NCBI GenBank assembly: GCA_017549335.1
Contig: JAFYVB010000029.1
Location: 91,153 to 155,152, forward strand
Source of the DNA: Clostridia bacterium
GTDB taxonomy: Bacteria > Bacillota > Clostridia > Christensenellales > Aristaeellaceae
Length of the DNA: 64,000 bases
Reading direction: 5' to 3'
Of the stretch, positions 51,705 through 61,245 are shown piece after piece. Under the pieces are notes generated by a model. It saw only the letters and a program-made list of their open reading frames with translations, did no database searches and was not told the DNA's origin. Numbering within the stretch: the stretch's first letter is position 1; the number at the start of each line of letters is the position of its first letter. Made by a program: the position numbers and the translations under genes.

Positions 51705-52502
51705 TTATTTGAGCGTTTCATGGGCCAAAGCGACAAGGCTTACAATTTCCTCGTCGGTGGGCATCTGCCCCTCGCCCGGCCTGATGTCGGCCAGGAATTC
51801 GATATTGCCCTTGGGGCCTTTAATGGGTGAATAGGTGAACTGCTCCACGTGCCAGCCGATCTCCGCAGCATATTCGCGCACCTGTTCCAGCACTCTGCGG
51901 TGTACCCGTTCATCCCGGACAACGCCGTTTTTACCTACCTGTCCGCGCCCTGCCTCAAACTGGGGCTTAACCAGCGTCATAAAGCGGCCTTCGTCGCCCA
52001 TGATCGCCGCCGCTACGGGGAGAATAAGCTTGATGGAAATAAAGGAAACGTCCATCACCGTGAGCGTAGGCTTCAGCGGGAACATTTCGGGCGTGAGATG
52101 CCTTGCATTGGTGCGTTCCATGACCGTTACGCGCTCGTCAATACGCAGCTTATAATCAAGCTGCCCGTAACCTACGTCGATGGCATACACATGCTTTGCT
52201 CCGTGACGCAAAAGCACGTCGGTAAACCCGCCTGCGGCAGCGCCGATATCCATGGCAACCACGTCGGTGACGTCGGCCTTGAAATGCTCGATGGCCTGCA
52301 GGATCTTATGACCGCCGCGGCTGGAAAGGGAATCCACTTCGCCGCGCAGGATCAGTTCATCCTTTTCCTCCACCGTTTCGGAAGCCTTCAGTACCTTTCT
52401 TTCACCGATATAGATTTGTCCCGCCATGATCAGCGCTTGCGCGCGTTCACGGCTGGGCGCCATGCCGCGCTCCACAAGGGCTACATCCACGCGTGTCTTC
52501 AT
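51705..52502 (-). CDS. tlyA: TlyA family rRNA 2'-O-methyltransferase
   Basis: 265 residues. An S4 RNA-binding domain (about 1-62: ALVERGMAPSRERAQALIMAG, IYIGERKV) precedes an FtsJ-type methyltransferase with the SAM loop MDIGAAAGGFTDVLL, then VMDVSFISI and KPQFEAGRGQVGKNGVV. TlyA methylates 16S and 23S rRNA riboses and influences capreomycin sensitivity in mycobacteria; it is also called hemolysin A. It overlaps dxs by 4 bases. Confidence 0.96.
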   Translation of the reverse strand: MKTRVDVALVERGMAPSRERAQALIMAGQIYIGERKVLKASETVEEKDELILRGEVDSLSSRGGHKILQAIEHFKADVTDVVAMDIGAAAGGFTDVLLRHGAKHVYAIDVGYGQLDYKLRIDERVTVMERTNARHLTPEMFPLKPTLTVMDVSFISIKLILPVAAAIMGDEGRFMTLVKPQFEAGRGQVGKNGVVRDERVHRRVLEQVREYAAEIGWHVEQFTYSPIKGPKGNIEFLADIRPGEGQMPTDEEIVSLVALAHETLK

Positions 52503-54364
52503 CCGTTTATCTCCTTTCGGGAAAGGATTCTCTCCGTAATGCTCAGCGCATCCAGTTTCTGCGCTTTCAGCTGCAGCGTTCTGTCACCCTGCGAAGTGCA
52601 GATCCCCTTCACGCCCAGCATGAGCAGGTTTACTTTCTTATTTTTCTTTGCAAAGACGGCTGCCGTCATATCGCCAAGACCGCCGCGCAGCGCATGATCT
52701 TCCACCGTCACAACGGTTTTGTTTTCATCCGCCAGACGCAAAAGCAGCTCTTCATCCAAAGGCGAAACGCAGGAGGCGTTGACAACGCGGGCGGACACGC
52801 CTTTTTCCTTGAGCAGCTCGGATACCCTGAGCGCCTCGGCATTCATGGCGCCGGTGGCGAGGATCGTCAAATCCTCCCCCTCACGCAGCGTTTGCCACAC
52901 CGGGCGGTAGCAGGCAGAAGAATCGGTATCATCCCCGCAGCCGCTGAAATCCGTTTTGTTATAGCGGATGGCAACTGGGCCGTCTTGCAGCAGGGCAAAG
53001 CGCATCATGGCGCGAAGCTCGCTGCGGGAGGATGCATTCAGAACGGTCATACCCGGAAGATGCGCCAGGTACGACATGCCGTAAATGCCGTGATGCGTTG
53101 CGCCGTCCTCGCTCATGCCGGCGCGGTCAACGAGGAAGCATACCGGCAAATGCTGCAGGCATACGTCATGCAAAAGCTGATCGTAGCCACGCTGCAGGAA
53201 GGTATCGTAAATCGCAACAAAGGGACGCAGACCGCCGCAGGCAAGGCCGGCCGCCATGGTCACAGCGTGTTCTTCGGCAATGCCCACGTCATAAAGCCGT
53301 CCGGGGTACTTCTGTGCAAAACCCTTGAGTCCCGTTCCCTCCAGCATAGCTGCCGTTACAGCCACCACACGCTCATCCTTCTGTGCCATACGGCAAAGCT
53401 CATCGCCTGCCGCGGCGCTCATGCTGTTTTTTGAAGGCTTGAGCAATTCGCCTGTTTTTACGTCAAAAGGCGGCGTGCCGTGGAGCATGGTGGGATTCTC
53501 TTCGGCGTATTTGAACCCTTTCCCCTTTTGGGTAACCACATGAATCAGCACCGGCCCGTCCCAGTTCTTCGCACGGGCAAAAATACGCTCCATACTGGCG
53601 ATATCACGGCCATCCACAGGGCCCAGATAGTGGAAGCCCAGCGAATCAAACAGCCTGTCCTGAACGAAAATATTACGGATAGAATCCTTCACTCGGTGGA
53701 AGGCGCGGTGCAGCGGCATACCGATGACAGGAAGCTTTTTGAGGAAACGGGAAATGCGCTTTTTGGTGCCGAACCAGCCTTTGCCGGCACGCAGATGCGT
53801 AAGATACTTGGAAACGGCGCCCACATTATGAGAAATGCTCATCTCGTTATCATTGAGCACAACAATCATGCGCAGTTTGCTGCTGCCTGCATCGTTGAGC
53901 GCTTCATAGCACATACCGCCCGTCAGCGCTCCGTCTCCCACAACGGCCACGACGTGATGGTTTTCGCCCATTCTGTCACGCGCCCTCGCAAAGCCCACTG
54001 CCGCCGAAATGGCAGTGGATGCATGACCCGCATCAAAAGCATCATACGCGCTTTCCTCGCGGCGCGGGAAGCCAGCCATACCGCCGAACAGACGAAGGGA
54101 ATCAAAATCCTTTTCTCTGCCCGTGAGGATCTTATGGGTATAGCACTGATGCCCCACGTCCCAGATCAGCTTATCGCTGCGCATATCAAAAGCACGATGA
54201 AGCGCAAGCGTCATTTCAACCGTTCCCAGATTGGAAGCAAGATGTCCGCCATTTTGCGCAACGGTGGAAATGATCCTCTCCCGCAGTTCGCCGGAAAGCT
54301 TTCTTAACTCATCGTAAGATAAATTTTTTATATCTTCAGGAGAATGAATATCCTTTAATTGCAT
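52499..54364 (-). CDS. dxs: 1-deoxy-D-xylulose-5-phosphate synthase
   Basis: 621 residues, normal length. The thiamine-diphosphate enzyme joins pyruvate and glyceraldehyde 3-phosphate as the first step of the MEP isoprenoid pathway. Visible are NGGHLASNLG (His), the ThDP motif GDGALTGGMCYEALNDAG with its NDNEMSIS end, DVGIAEEHAVTMAAGLA (catalytic Glu) and the transketolase C-terminal domain. ATG follows AAAGGA. With tlyA downstream, the order is usual in Bacillota. Confidence 0.98.
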   Translation of the reverse strand: MQLKDIHSPEDIKNLSYDELRKLSGELRERIISTVAQNGGHLASNLGTVEMTLALHRAFDMRSDKLIWDVGHQCYTHKILTGREKDFDSLRLFGGMAGFPRREESAYDAFDAGHASTAISAAVGFARARDRMGENHHVVAVVGDGALTGGMCYEALNDAGSSKLRMIVVLNDNEMSISHNVGAVSKYLTHLRAGKGWFGTKKRISRFLKKLPVIGMPLHRAFHRVKDSIRNIFVQDRLFDSLGFHYLGPVDGRDIASMERIFARAKNWDGPVLIHVVTQKGKGFKYAEENPTMLHGTPPFDVKTGELLKPSKNSMSAAAGDELCRMAQKDERVVAVTAAMLEGTGLKGFAQKYPGRLYDVGIAEEHAVTMAAGLACGGLRPFVAIYDTFLQRGYDQLLHDVCLQHLPVCFLVDRAGMSEDGATHHGIYGMSYLAHLPGMTVLNASSRSELRAMMRFALLQDGPVAIRYNKTDFSGCGDDTDSSACYRPVWQTLREGEDLTILATGAMNAEALRVSELLKEKGVSARVVNASCVSPLDEELLLRLADENKTVVTVEDHALRGGLGDMTAAVFAKKNKKVNLLMLGVKGICTSQGDRTLQLKAQKLDALSITERILSRKEING

Positions 54365-54394
54365 GGCAATAAGTCCTTTCGTTTTCCAACTTTC

Positions 54395-54423
54395 ATTATA
54401 CCATGAACTGCCTGAATTGTAAA
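54395..54423 (-). promoter_or_regulatory. Promoter of the dxs-tlyA operon
   Basis: Minus strand: TTTACA (5 of 6), spacer of 17, TATAAT (6 of 6) with TGG before the -10. About 30 bases before the dxs start. Confidence 0.85.
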
Positions 54424-54536
54424 TCTCATCAATTCCTTCTCTCTTTTGTCTCTTCCCGCCGTTTATTGCAGGATTTTTGCGATCCGCGGCGAAATTTTAA
54501 ATGTTAAACGATTGGATCAAGGAGGACTTACAGTCC

Positions 54537-56372
54537 ATGAAATGCCCGCAATGCGGACGCTGGAACCGCGCAACCGCCGAGAAATGCTTTTACTGCGGCG
54601 AGGAGCTGCCGATCCTGAATACATCCGAAACCATCAACTGGAAATCGCCCGAGCGCGAGGATCAGCTGAAAAATATGCCCCAGGGCGCGCAGACCGTCAT
54701 TTATGAAGCAGATGACGAGAGTGTTTCCCGCGCCATTCCCCGCCCCGATGACCATGACAGGCTGGCAAGAGAAATGCAAAGCCTGCATATTCGCCGCAAG
54801 CGCGGTGAAGAGCAGCTCCGTCAAGTGCAGCAGCACTCTGCGCAAAGCGGCTATGTACCGCTGAAAAGCAATGTACAGGGATACGACGAGCGCGTCAACA
54901 GCTATGTTGAGCCTAAGGAAGAAGAACTGCTGGGGATGCAGCCCGAAGGCGACGTAAGACCTGACGCCATATATGTTCCTTCTCATTCCTTCCATGAGTA
55001 TCAGGAGGATGACACGCTGCGGGACCGTCAGATCCCTCTGTATGACAGCGTTCCCCGCCAATCCCGCGTTTACACCTCCGATTCCCGCCGTTCCTCCCGT
55101 CGCGGTCACGGCATAGGCGTGCGCAGATTCGCACCTTTCCTGGCAGTATTTTTCTTCCTCGTCAGCGCATCGCTGTGCGCGTATCTGTTCATCATCAAGC
55201 CTTTGCAGGAAAATCAGGAGCCTTCCCTGCAGGAGCAGGTGCGCATCACTGCCACCATTCTCAATGATATGGCGGCGCACACCATCGATATTCCCGCGCC
55301 CGACGGCTCCCAGATCTATATCAAGGAGCTGAAAAAATCCTACATCTCCGCCGCCGGCTATGCTTCGGTCACGGTGCCCGATTATACATGGTACGAGCTG
55401 AAAAACAATATCGAAAGCGACACCATGGACGTCACGCTTACGCCCTATATCAAAACCAGCGCCGGCGAACAAAAGCTGATGGAAGTGATCACCTACACCA
55501 TCGACGTTCCTCTCTCGCCCATCACGCTGGTAACGCCCGATACCACCTACATGGAAGTCACCACTTCCCCTTTCCAGATCAAGTTCAAGGTGGAACAGAA
55601 TTCCACCGTATTCATCAACGGAGCCGATTTTTCCAGTTTTGTTAATACCCAGGACGGCTATATCACCTACAACGCCGCCGTTCCTGCTGTGGGTACCAAC
55701 GAATTCAAGCTGGAAGTCCAATCCGAATACTGCCGCAAAAACACCGTTATTATTCAGCTTTACCGCGCACCGCAGGCCATCCCGCTGGAGCTGGACGCCA
55801 CGCTGAGCAATTCTTCCGCCGATCAGCTGATGACTATCAAAGGCACCACCATCCCCGGCGCCACCATTGCCATCTCTACGCCTTATGAGAAGCTTGATAC
55901 CTCCAAGCTGTCCTCCACCGGCGAATTCTCCTTCAAGGCGAAGTTTGAAAAGATCGGTACCAACCAAATCACCATCACAGCCCGGAAGGGTGAAGACGTC
56001 GCCACGCTCACCAAGGAAGTGTACTATCTGCCCTACGCCAGCACCTACACGCCCAAAGCGTGGGCTATGGACAGCAGTGCTGCCGGCAGATCCAACTACC
56101 TTGACTACCTCAACAATACCGCCACCCGCGTTGCGCGTACGCAGATCTATGTGTGCTCCGGCGAGATCGTTGATATTCTCAGCCACAGGCCGCAGCTCGC
56201 TATCATGGATACCAATCCCTCCCCCGACGTGGAGCAGCTGGTACTGCTTGAGAATCTCTCCAGCGATACCTGGGAAATCGGCAAGAGCTACCGCGTGTAC
56301 GGCGATGCTTACGGCGTGTACAGCGGTATGCCCCGCCTTGTCGGCCGCTATACCTATCCGCCGCTGAAATAA
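54537..56372 (+). CDS. Zinc-ribbon, single-pass membrane protein with extracellular Ig-like domains
   Basis: 611 residues from the ATG at 54537 (GGAGG eleven bases before); the ATG at 54501 has none. The N-terminus is a zinc ribbon (KCPQCGRWNRATAEKCFYCG). Then comes a long polar cytoplasmic part (about 25-200), one membrane helix (FAPFLAVFFFLVSASLCAYLF), and an outside region of beta domains. These contain glucodextranase-type Ig repeats (about 340-500: TTSPFQIKFKVEQNSTVFINGA and ITIKGTTIPGATI-like patterns) and a C-terminal beta domain. It probably senses or organises something at the envelope; no enzyme is visible. It stands alone and ends at a terminator. Confidence 0.85.
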   Translation: MKCPQCGRWNRATAEKCFYCGEELPILNTSETINWKSPEREDQLKNMPQGAQTVIYEADDESVSRAIPRPDDHDRLAREMQSLHIRRKRGEEQLRQVQQHSAQSGYVPLKSNVQGYDERVNSYVEPKEEELLGMQPEGDVRPDAIYVPSHSFHEYQEDDTLRDRQIPLYDSVPRQSRVYTSDSRRSSRRGHGIGVRRFAPFLAVFFFLVSASLCAYLFIIKPLQENQEPSLQEQVRITATILNDMAAHTIDIPAPDGSQIYIKELKKSYISAAGYASVTVPDYTWYELKNNIESDTMDVTLTPYIKTSAGEQKLMEVITYTIDVPLSPITLVTPDTTYMEVTTSPFQIKFKVEQNSTVFINGADFSSFVNTQDGYITYNAAVPAVGTNEFKLEVQSEYCRKNTVIIQLYRAPQAIPLELDATLSNSSADQLMTIKGTTIPGATIAISTPYEKLDTSKLSSTGEFSFKAKFEKIGTNQITITARKGEDVATLTKEVYYLPYASTYTPKAWAMDSSAAGRSNYLDYLNNTATRVARTQIYVCSGEIVDILSHRPQLAIMDTNPSPDVEQLVLLENLSSDTWEIGKSYRVYGDAYGVYSGMPRLVGRYTYPPLK

Positions 56373-56383
56373 TGTGCGCAAAT

Positions 56384-56420
56384 AAATATCCGATACGGAA
56401 ACCGTATCGGATATTTTTTA
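56384..56420. terminator. Bidirectional terminator
   Basis: AATATCCGATACGG, AAA loop, CCGTATCGGATATT, then a T-run; A-rich on the other side. Perfect 14-bp stem between convergent genes. Confidence 0.95.
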
Positions 56421-57059
56421 TTCTTCTTCAGGCAATTGACTTTCGTCCTCGTAGAATTCCACCGGCATTTTGATGGCTTCGGCAATGCAGCCGATCAGCT
56501 TGTCACGGCCTTCCCCGGTTTCGCTGGAAACGCAGATCAGCTCCCACGGCTGTGCCTGCAATGCACGGCCGATGGCAGCGGTGTATTTCATCCGCGAGCC
56601 GCGGCTGATCTTATCCGCCTTGGTGCACACGATCTGGAAAGGAATGCCCGCCGCACGCAGATAAGAAACCATATCGATATCATCCTGCGTAGGATCGTGA
56701 CGGATATCAACCAGCTGCAGCACGATGCGAAGCTCGCGGCTGTTGTCGAAATAGCCTTGCATCATTTCGCCCCAGCGCAGCTTTTCTCCCTTGTCCACCT
56801 TTGCAAAGCCGTAGCCGGGCAGGTCGATCAGGTGGAATGCATCACCCGTTCCGCCGTTGATCTCAAACACATTGAGCAAGCGCGTCTTACCGGGGGTAGC
56901 ACTGGTTTTGGCCAGCTTATTCTGACGGCACAAAGCGTTGATCAGGCTGGATTTACCCACGTTACTTTTTCCGGCCACCGCGATCTGCGGAAGACCTATG
57001 CCCGAAAACTTGCCGTAGGCTGCCATGCTCGTTACAAATCTTGCTTTTTTAATATCCAT
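56418..57059 (-). CDS. engB: Ribosome biogenesis GTPase EngB/YsxC
   Basis: 213 residues from the ATG at 57059. GTPase motifs: G1 AVAGKSNVGKSSLINAL, G2 TPGKT region (KTSATPGKTRLLN), G3 IDLPGYGFAK, G4 CTKADK and G5 CVSSETG. EngB assists late 50S assembly. It follows lon by 20 bases, the arrangement known from many Bacillota. Confidence 0.98.
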   Translation of the reverse strand: MDIKKARFVTSMAAYGKFSGIGLPQIAVAGKSNVGKSSLINALCRQNKLAKTSATPGKTRLLNVFEINGGTGDAFHLIDLPGYGFAKVDKGEKLRWGEMMQGYFDNSRELRIVLQLVDIRHDPTQDDIDMVSYLRAAGIPFQIVCTKADKISRGSRMKYTAAIGRALQAQPWELICVSSETGEGRDKLIGCIAEAIKMPVEFYEDESQLPEEE

Positions 57060-57079
57060 AAGTACCTGCTTTCGTGCTG

Positions 57080-59428
<2,349 letters not shown>

Positions 59429-59457
59429 ACGGCCCTCCATAGCTGAAAATTCCCCTT

Positions 59458-59486
59458 ATTTTATCAAATATCCGCCGTCTTTGCAA
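59458..59486 (-). promoter_or_regulatory. Promoter of lon-engB
   Basis: Minus strand: TTGCAA (4 of 6), spacer of 17, TAAAAT (5 of 6), about 30 bases before the lon start and next to the lonB stop. I found no CtsR box here. Confidence 0.65.
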
Positions 59487-59489
59487 GCG

Positions 59490-61157
59490 TCAGCGGGCAG
59501 AAGGACTGGCAATGAGCGGCAAAATCGGCATCGTTTGCGCATCTTCTTCCTTTTCGCTGACGACACTTGGCAAAAGAAGCTTTTCCACCGCCTGATGAAT
59601 CTCATCCAGCATCATCACTTCGATGTTGCATTCTTCAAAGCGTTCCATCATGTTTTCGCGGGGAATATATACCCTGACAAGGCCTGCGCGCTTTGCAGCT
59701 TCCACCTTTTCGGGAATGCCGCCCACAGGCTTGATCCTGCCTTGAACAGAGATTTCACCCGTGATCGCACATCCCCCGTCCACAGGTCTGCCCGTCAGAG
59801 CACTGATGGCCGCAACAGCCATGGCTGCACCGGCGCTGGGACCGTCTACCGGTGCGCCTCCGGGGAAATTCACATGCACGTCTTTATCATTTTGGAGATA
59901 GCCCAGCATTTTGAGCACTGTCGTAACGTTATCCGCCGATACACGGGCGGTGGAACGTCTGCGCATCACGTGCTGTGCACTGCCAAGTTCTTCCTCGTCC
60001 ACAATGCCTGTAACCAGTACGCGCCCCATGCCGGGCACAACACTGGCCTCGATCTCCATTACCGCGCCCTGATGTGAGCCGTAAACCGCCAAGCCGTGCA
60101 CTGCGCCCACTCTGTTTTCCTGCGGCGCGATCTGTTCGGGCTTCGCCGGATAATGCCCTGACTGCACCACCCATTCCATATCACGCAGATCGATACCGTC
60201 CCGCTTATCCATCTGCGCAAGACCCGCAGCCATCTGTACCATATTGATGGCGTCACGGCCGCAGGCTGCATAGCGGCTGCAGAAAGCCGCTGTTTCCTTT
60301 TCCATGTTATACCCTGCACGACCGGCTGCACGCTGAGCGATGGAAGCGATCTCGTCGCTTTCAAGGGGACGGAAAAACACCTCCATACACCTTGACCGCA
60401 AGGCAGGCGGCAGCTCTTCAGGACTTCTTGTGGTGGCGCCGATCAGGCGGAAGTCCGCCGGCATGCCGTTGCGGAAGATATCGTGAATGTAGCGCGGCAC
60501 TGAATTGTCATCGGGATCGTAATAAGCGGAATCAAACTGAACACGCCTGTCTTCCAGCACTTTCAGGAGTTTGTTCATCTGAATGGGATGCAATTCGCCG
60601 ATCTCATCGAGAAACAGCACCCCGCCGTGGGCCTTTGTCACGGCACCGGGCTTGGGCTGCGGCACGCCTTGAACACCCAGGGCGCCGGCTCCCTGATAAA
60701 TGGGATCATGCACGCTGCCAAAAAGCGGATCGGCAATGGCGCGTTCATCAAAGCGAACGCAGGTGGCGTCGATCTCAATAAACGGCGCATCCGCCTTAAA
60801 AGGTGTACCCTCACTGTGCTTTGCATATTCCAATACAGCACGCGCTGCACAGGTCTTTCCGATACCGGGAGGTCCGTAAATGATCACGTGCTGCGGATTG
60901 GCGCCGCAAAGAATGGCTTTCAGGGAGCGAATACCCTCCTGCTGTCCCACAATATCTTCGAAATTCCGCGGCCTTATGTGCTCGCTCAGCGGTTTTGATA
61001 AACTGACGGAGCGCATTCTGCGCAGGTTTTCCATTTCTTTTGCGGATTCCCGCTTCATTCCGGGCTGAGTGCTTTTTTCTTTGCGCAGCTGAGTGAAAAA
61101 GTAAACGCCTACGGTCACCGTTACCGCCAACTGAATCAAAAACAGTATAATCGTCAA
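59490..61157 (-). CDS. lonB: Sporulation-associated ATP-dependent protease LonB
   Basis: 555 residues from TTG at 61157, preceded by GGGGG at 6 bases; B. subtilis LonB has a similar length. ATG at 61190 would lack a ribosome-binding site. One N-terminal membrane helix (ILFLIQLAVTVTVGVYFF) anchors the enzyme. The AAA+ module has YGPPGIGKTCAA and LFLDEIGEL, and the protease has VDGPSAGAAMAVAAISA and a downstream PEKVEAAKRAGL with the catalytic Lys. In B. subtilis LonB is made in the forespore. The start codon lies in the U-tract of the preceding terminator, as described in the findings. Confidence 0.95.
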   Translation of the reverse strand: MTIILFLIQLAVTVTVGVYFFTQLRKEKSTQPGMKRESAKEMENLRRMRSVSLSKPLSEHIRPRNFEDIVGQQEGIRSLKAILCGANPQHVIIYGPPGIGKTCAARAVLEYAKHSEGTPFKADAPFIEIDATCVRFDERAIADPLFGSVHDPIYQGAGALGVQGVPQPKPGAVTKAHGGVLFLDEIGELHPIQMNKLLKVLEDRRVQFDSAYYDPDDNSVPRYIHDIFRNGMPADFRLIGATTRSPEELPPALRSRCMEVFFRPLESDEIASIAQRAAGRAGYNMEKETAAFCSRYAACGRDAINMVQMAAGLAQMDKRDGIDLRDMEWVVQSGHYPAKPEQIAPQENRVGAVHGLAVYGSHQGAVMEIEASVVPGMGRVLVTGIVDEEELGSAQHVMRRRSTARVSADNVTTVLKMLGYLQNDKDVHVNFPGGAPVDGPSAGAAMAVAAISALTGRPVDGGCAITGEISVQGRIKPVGGIPEKVEAAKRAGLVRVYIPRENMMERFEECNIEVMMLDEIHQAVEKLLLPSVVSEKEEDAQTMPILPLIASPSAR

Positions 61158-61202
61158 AAAAATACCCCCTTTTCGCACCTGTATTATCATGCGAAAAGGG
61201 GG
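61156..61202 (-). terminator. rpoC terminator overlapping the lonB translation start
   Basis: Minus strand: CCCCCTTTTCGCA, 12-base loop, TGCGAAAAGGGGG, then TATTTTTTT. Perfect 13-bp stem, 43 bases after the rpoC stop. The 3' arm contains the probable lonB ribosome-binding site. Confidence 0.9.
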
Positions 61203-61245
61203 CGATCTTCATGCGGGAAAGATCAGGTAATCCTTGACGGGATTA

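Noticed and set aside
54528-56381. Minus-strand frame of about 617 codons opposite the Ig-like protein
   Set aside because: Shadow; Gly/Val/His-rich, no motif.
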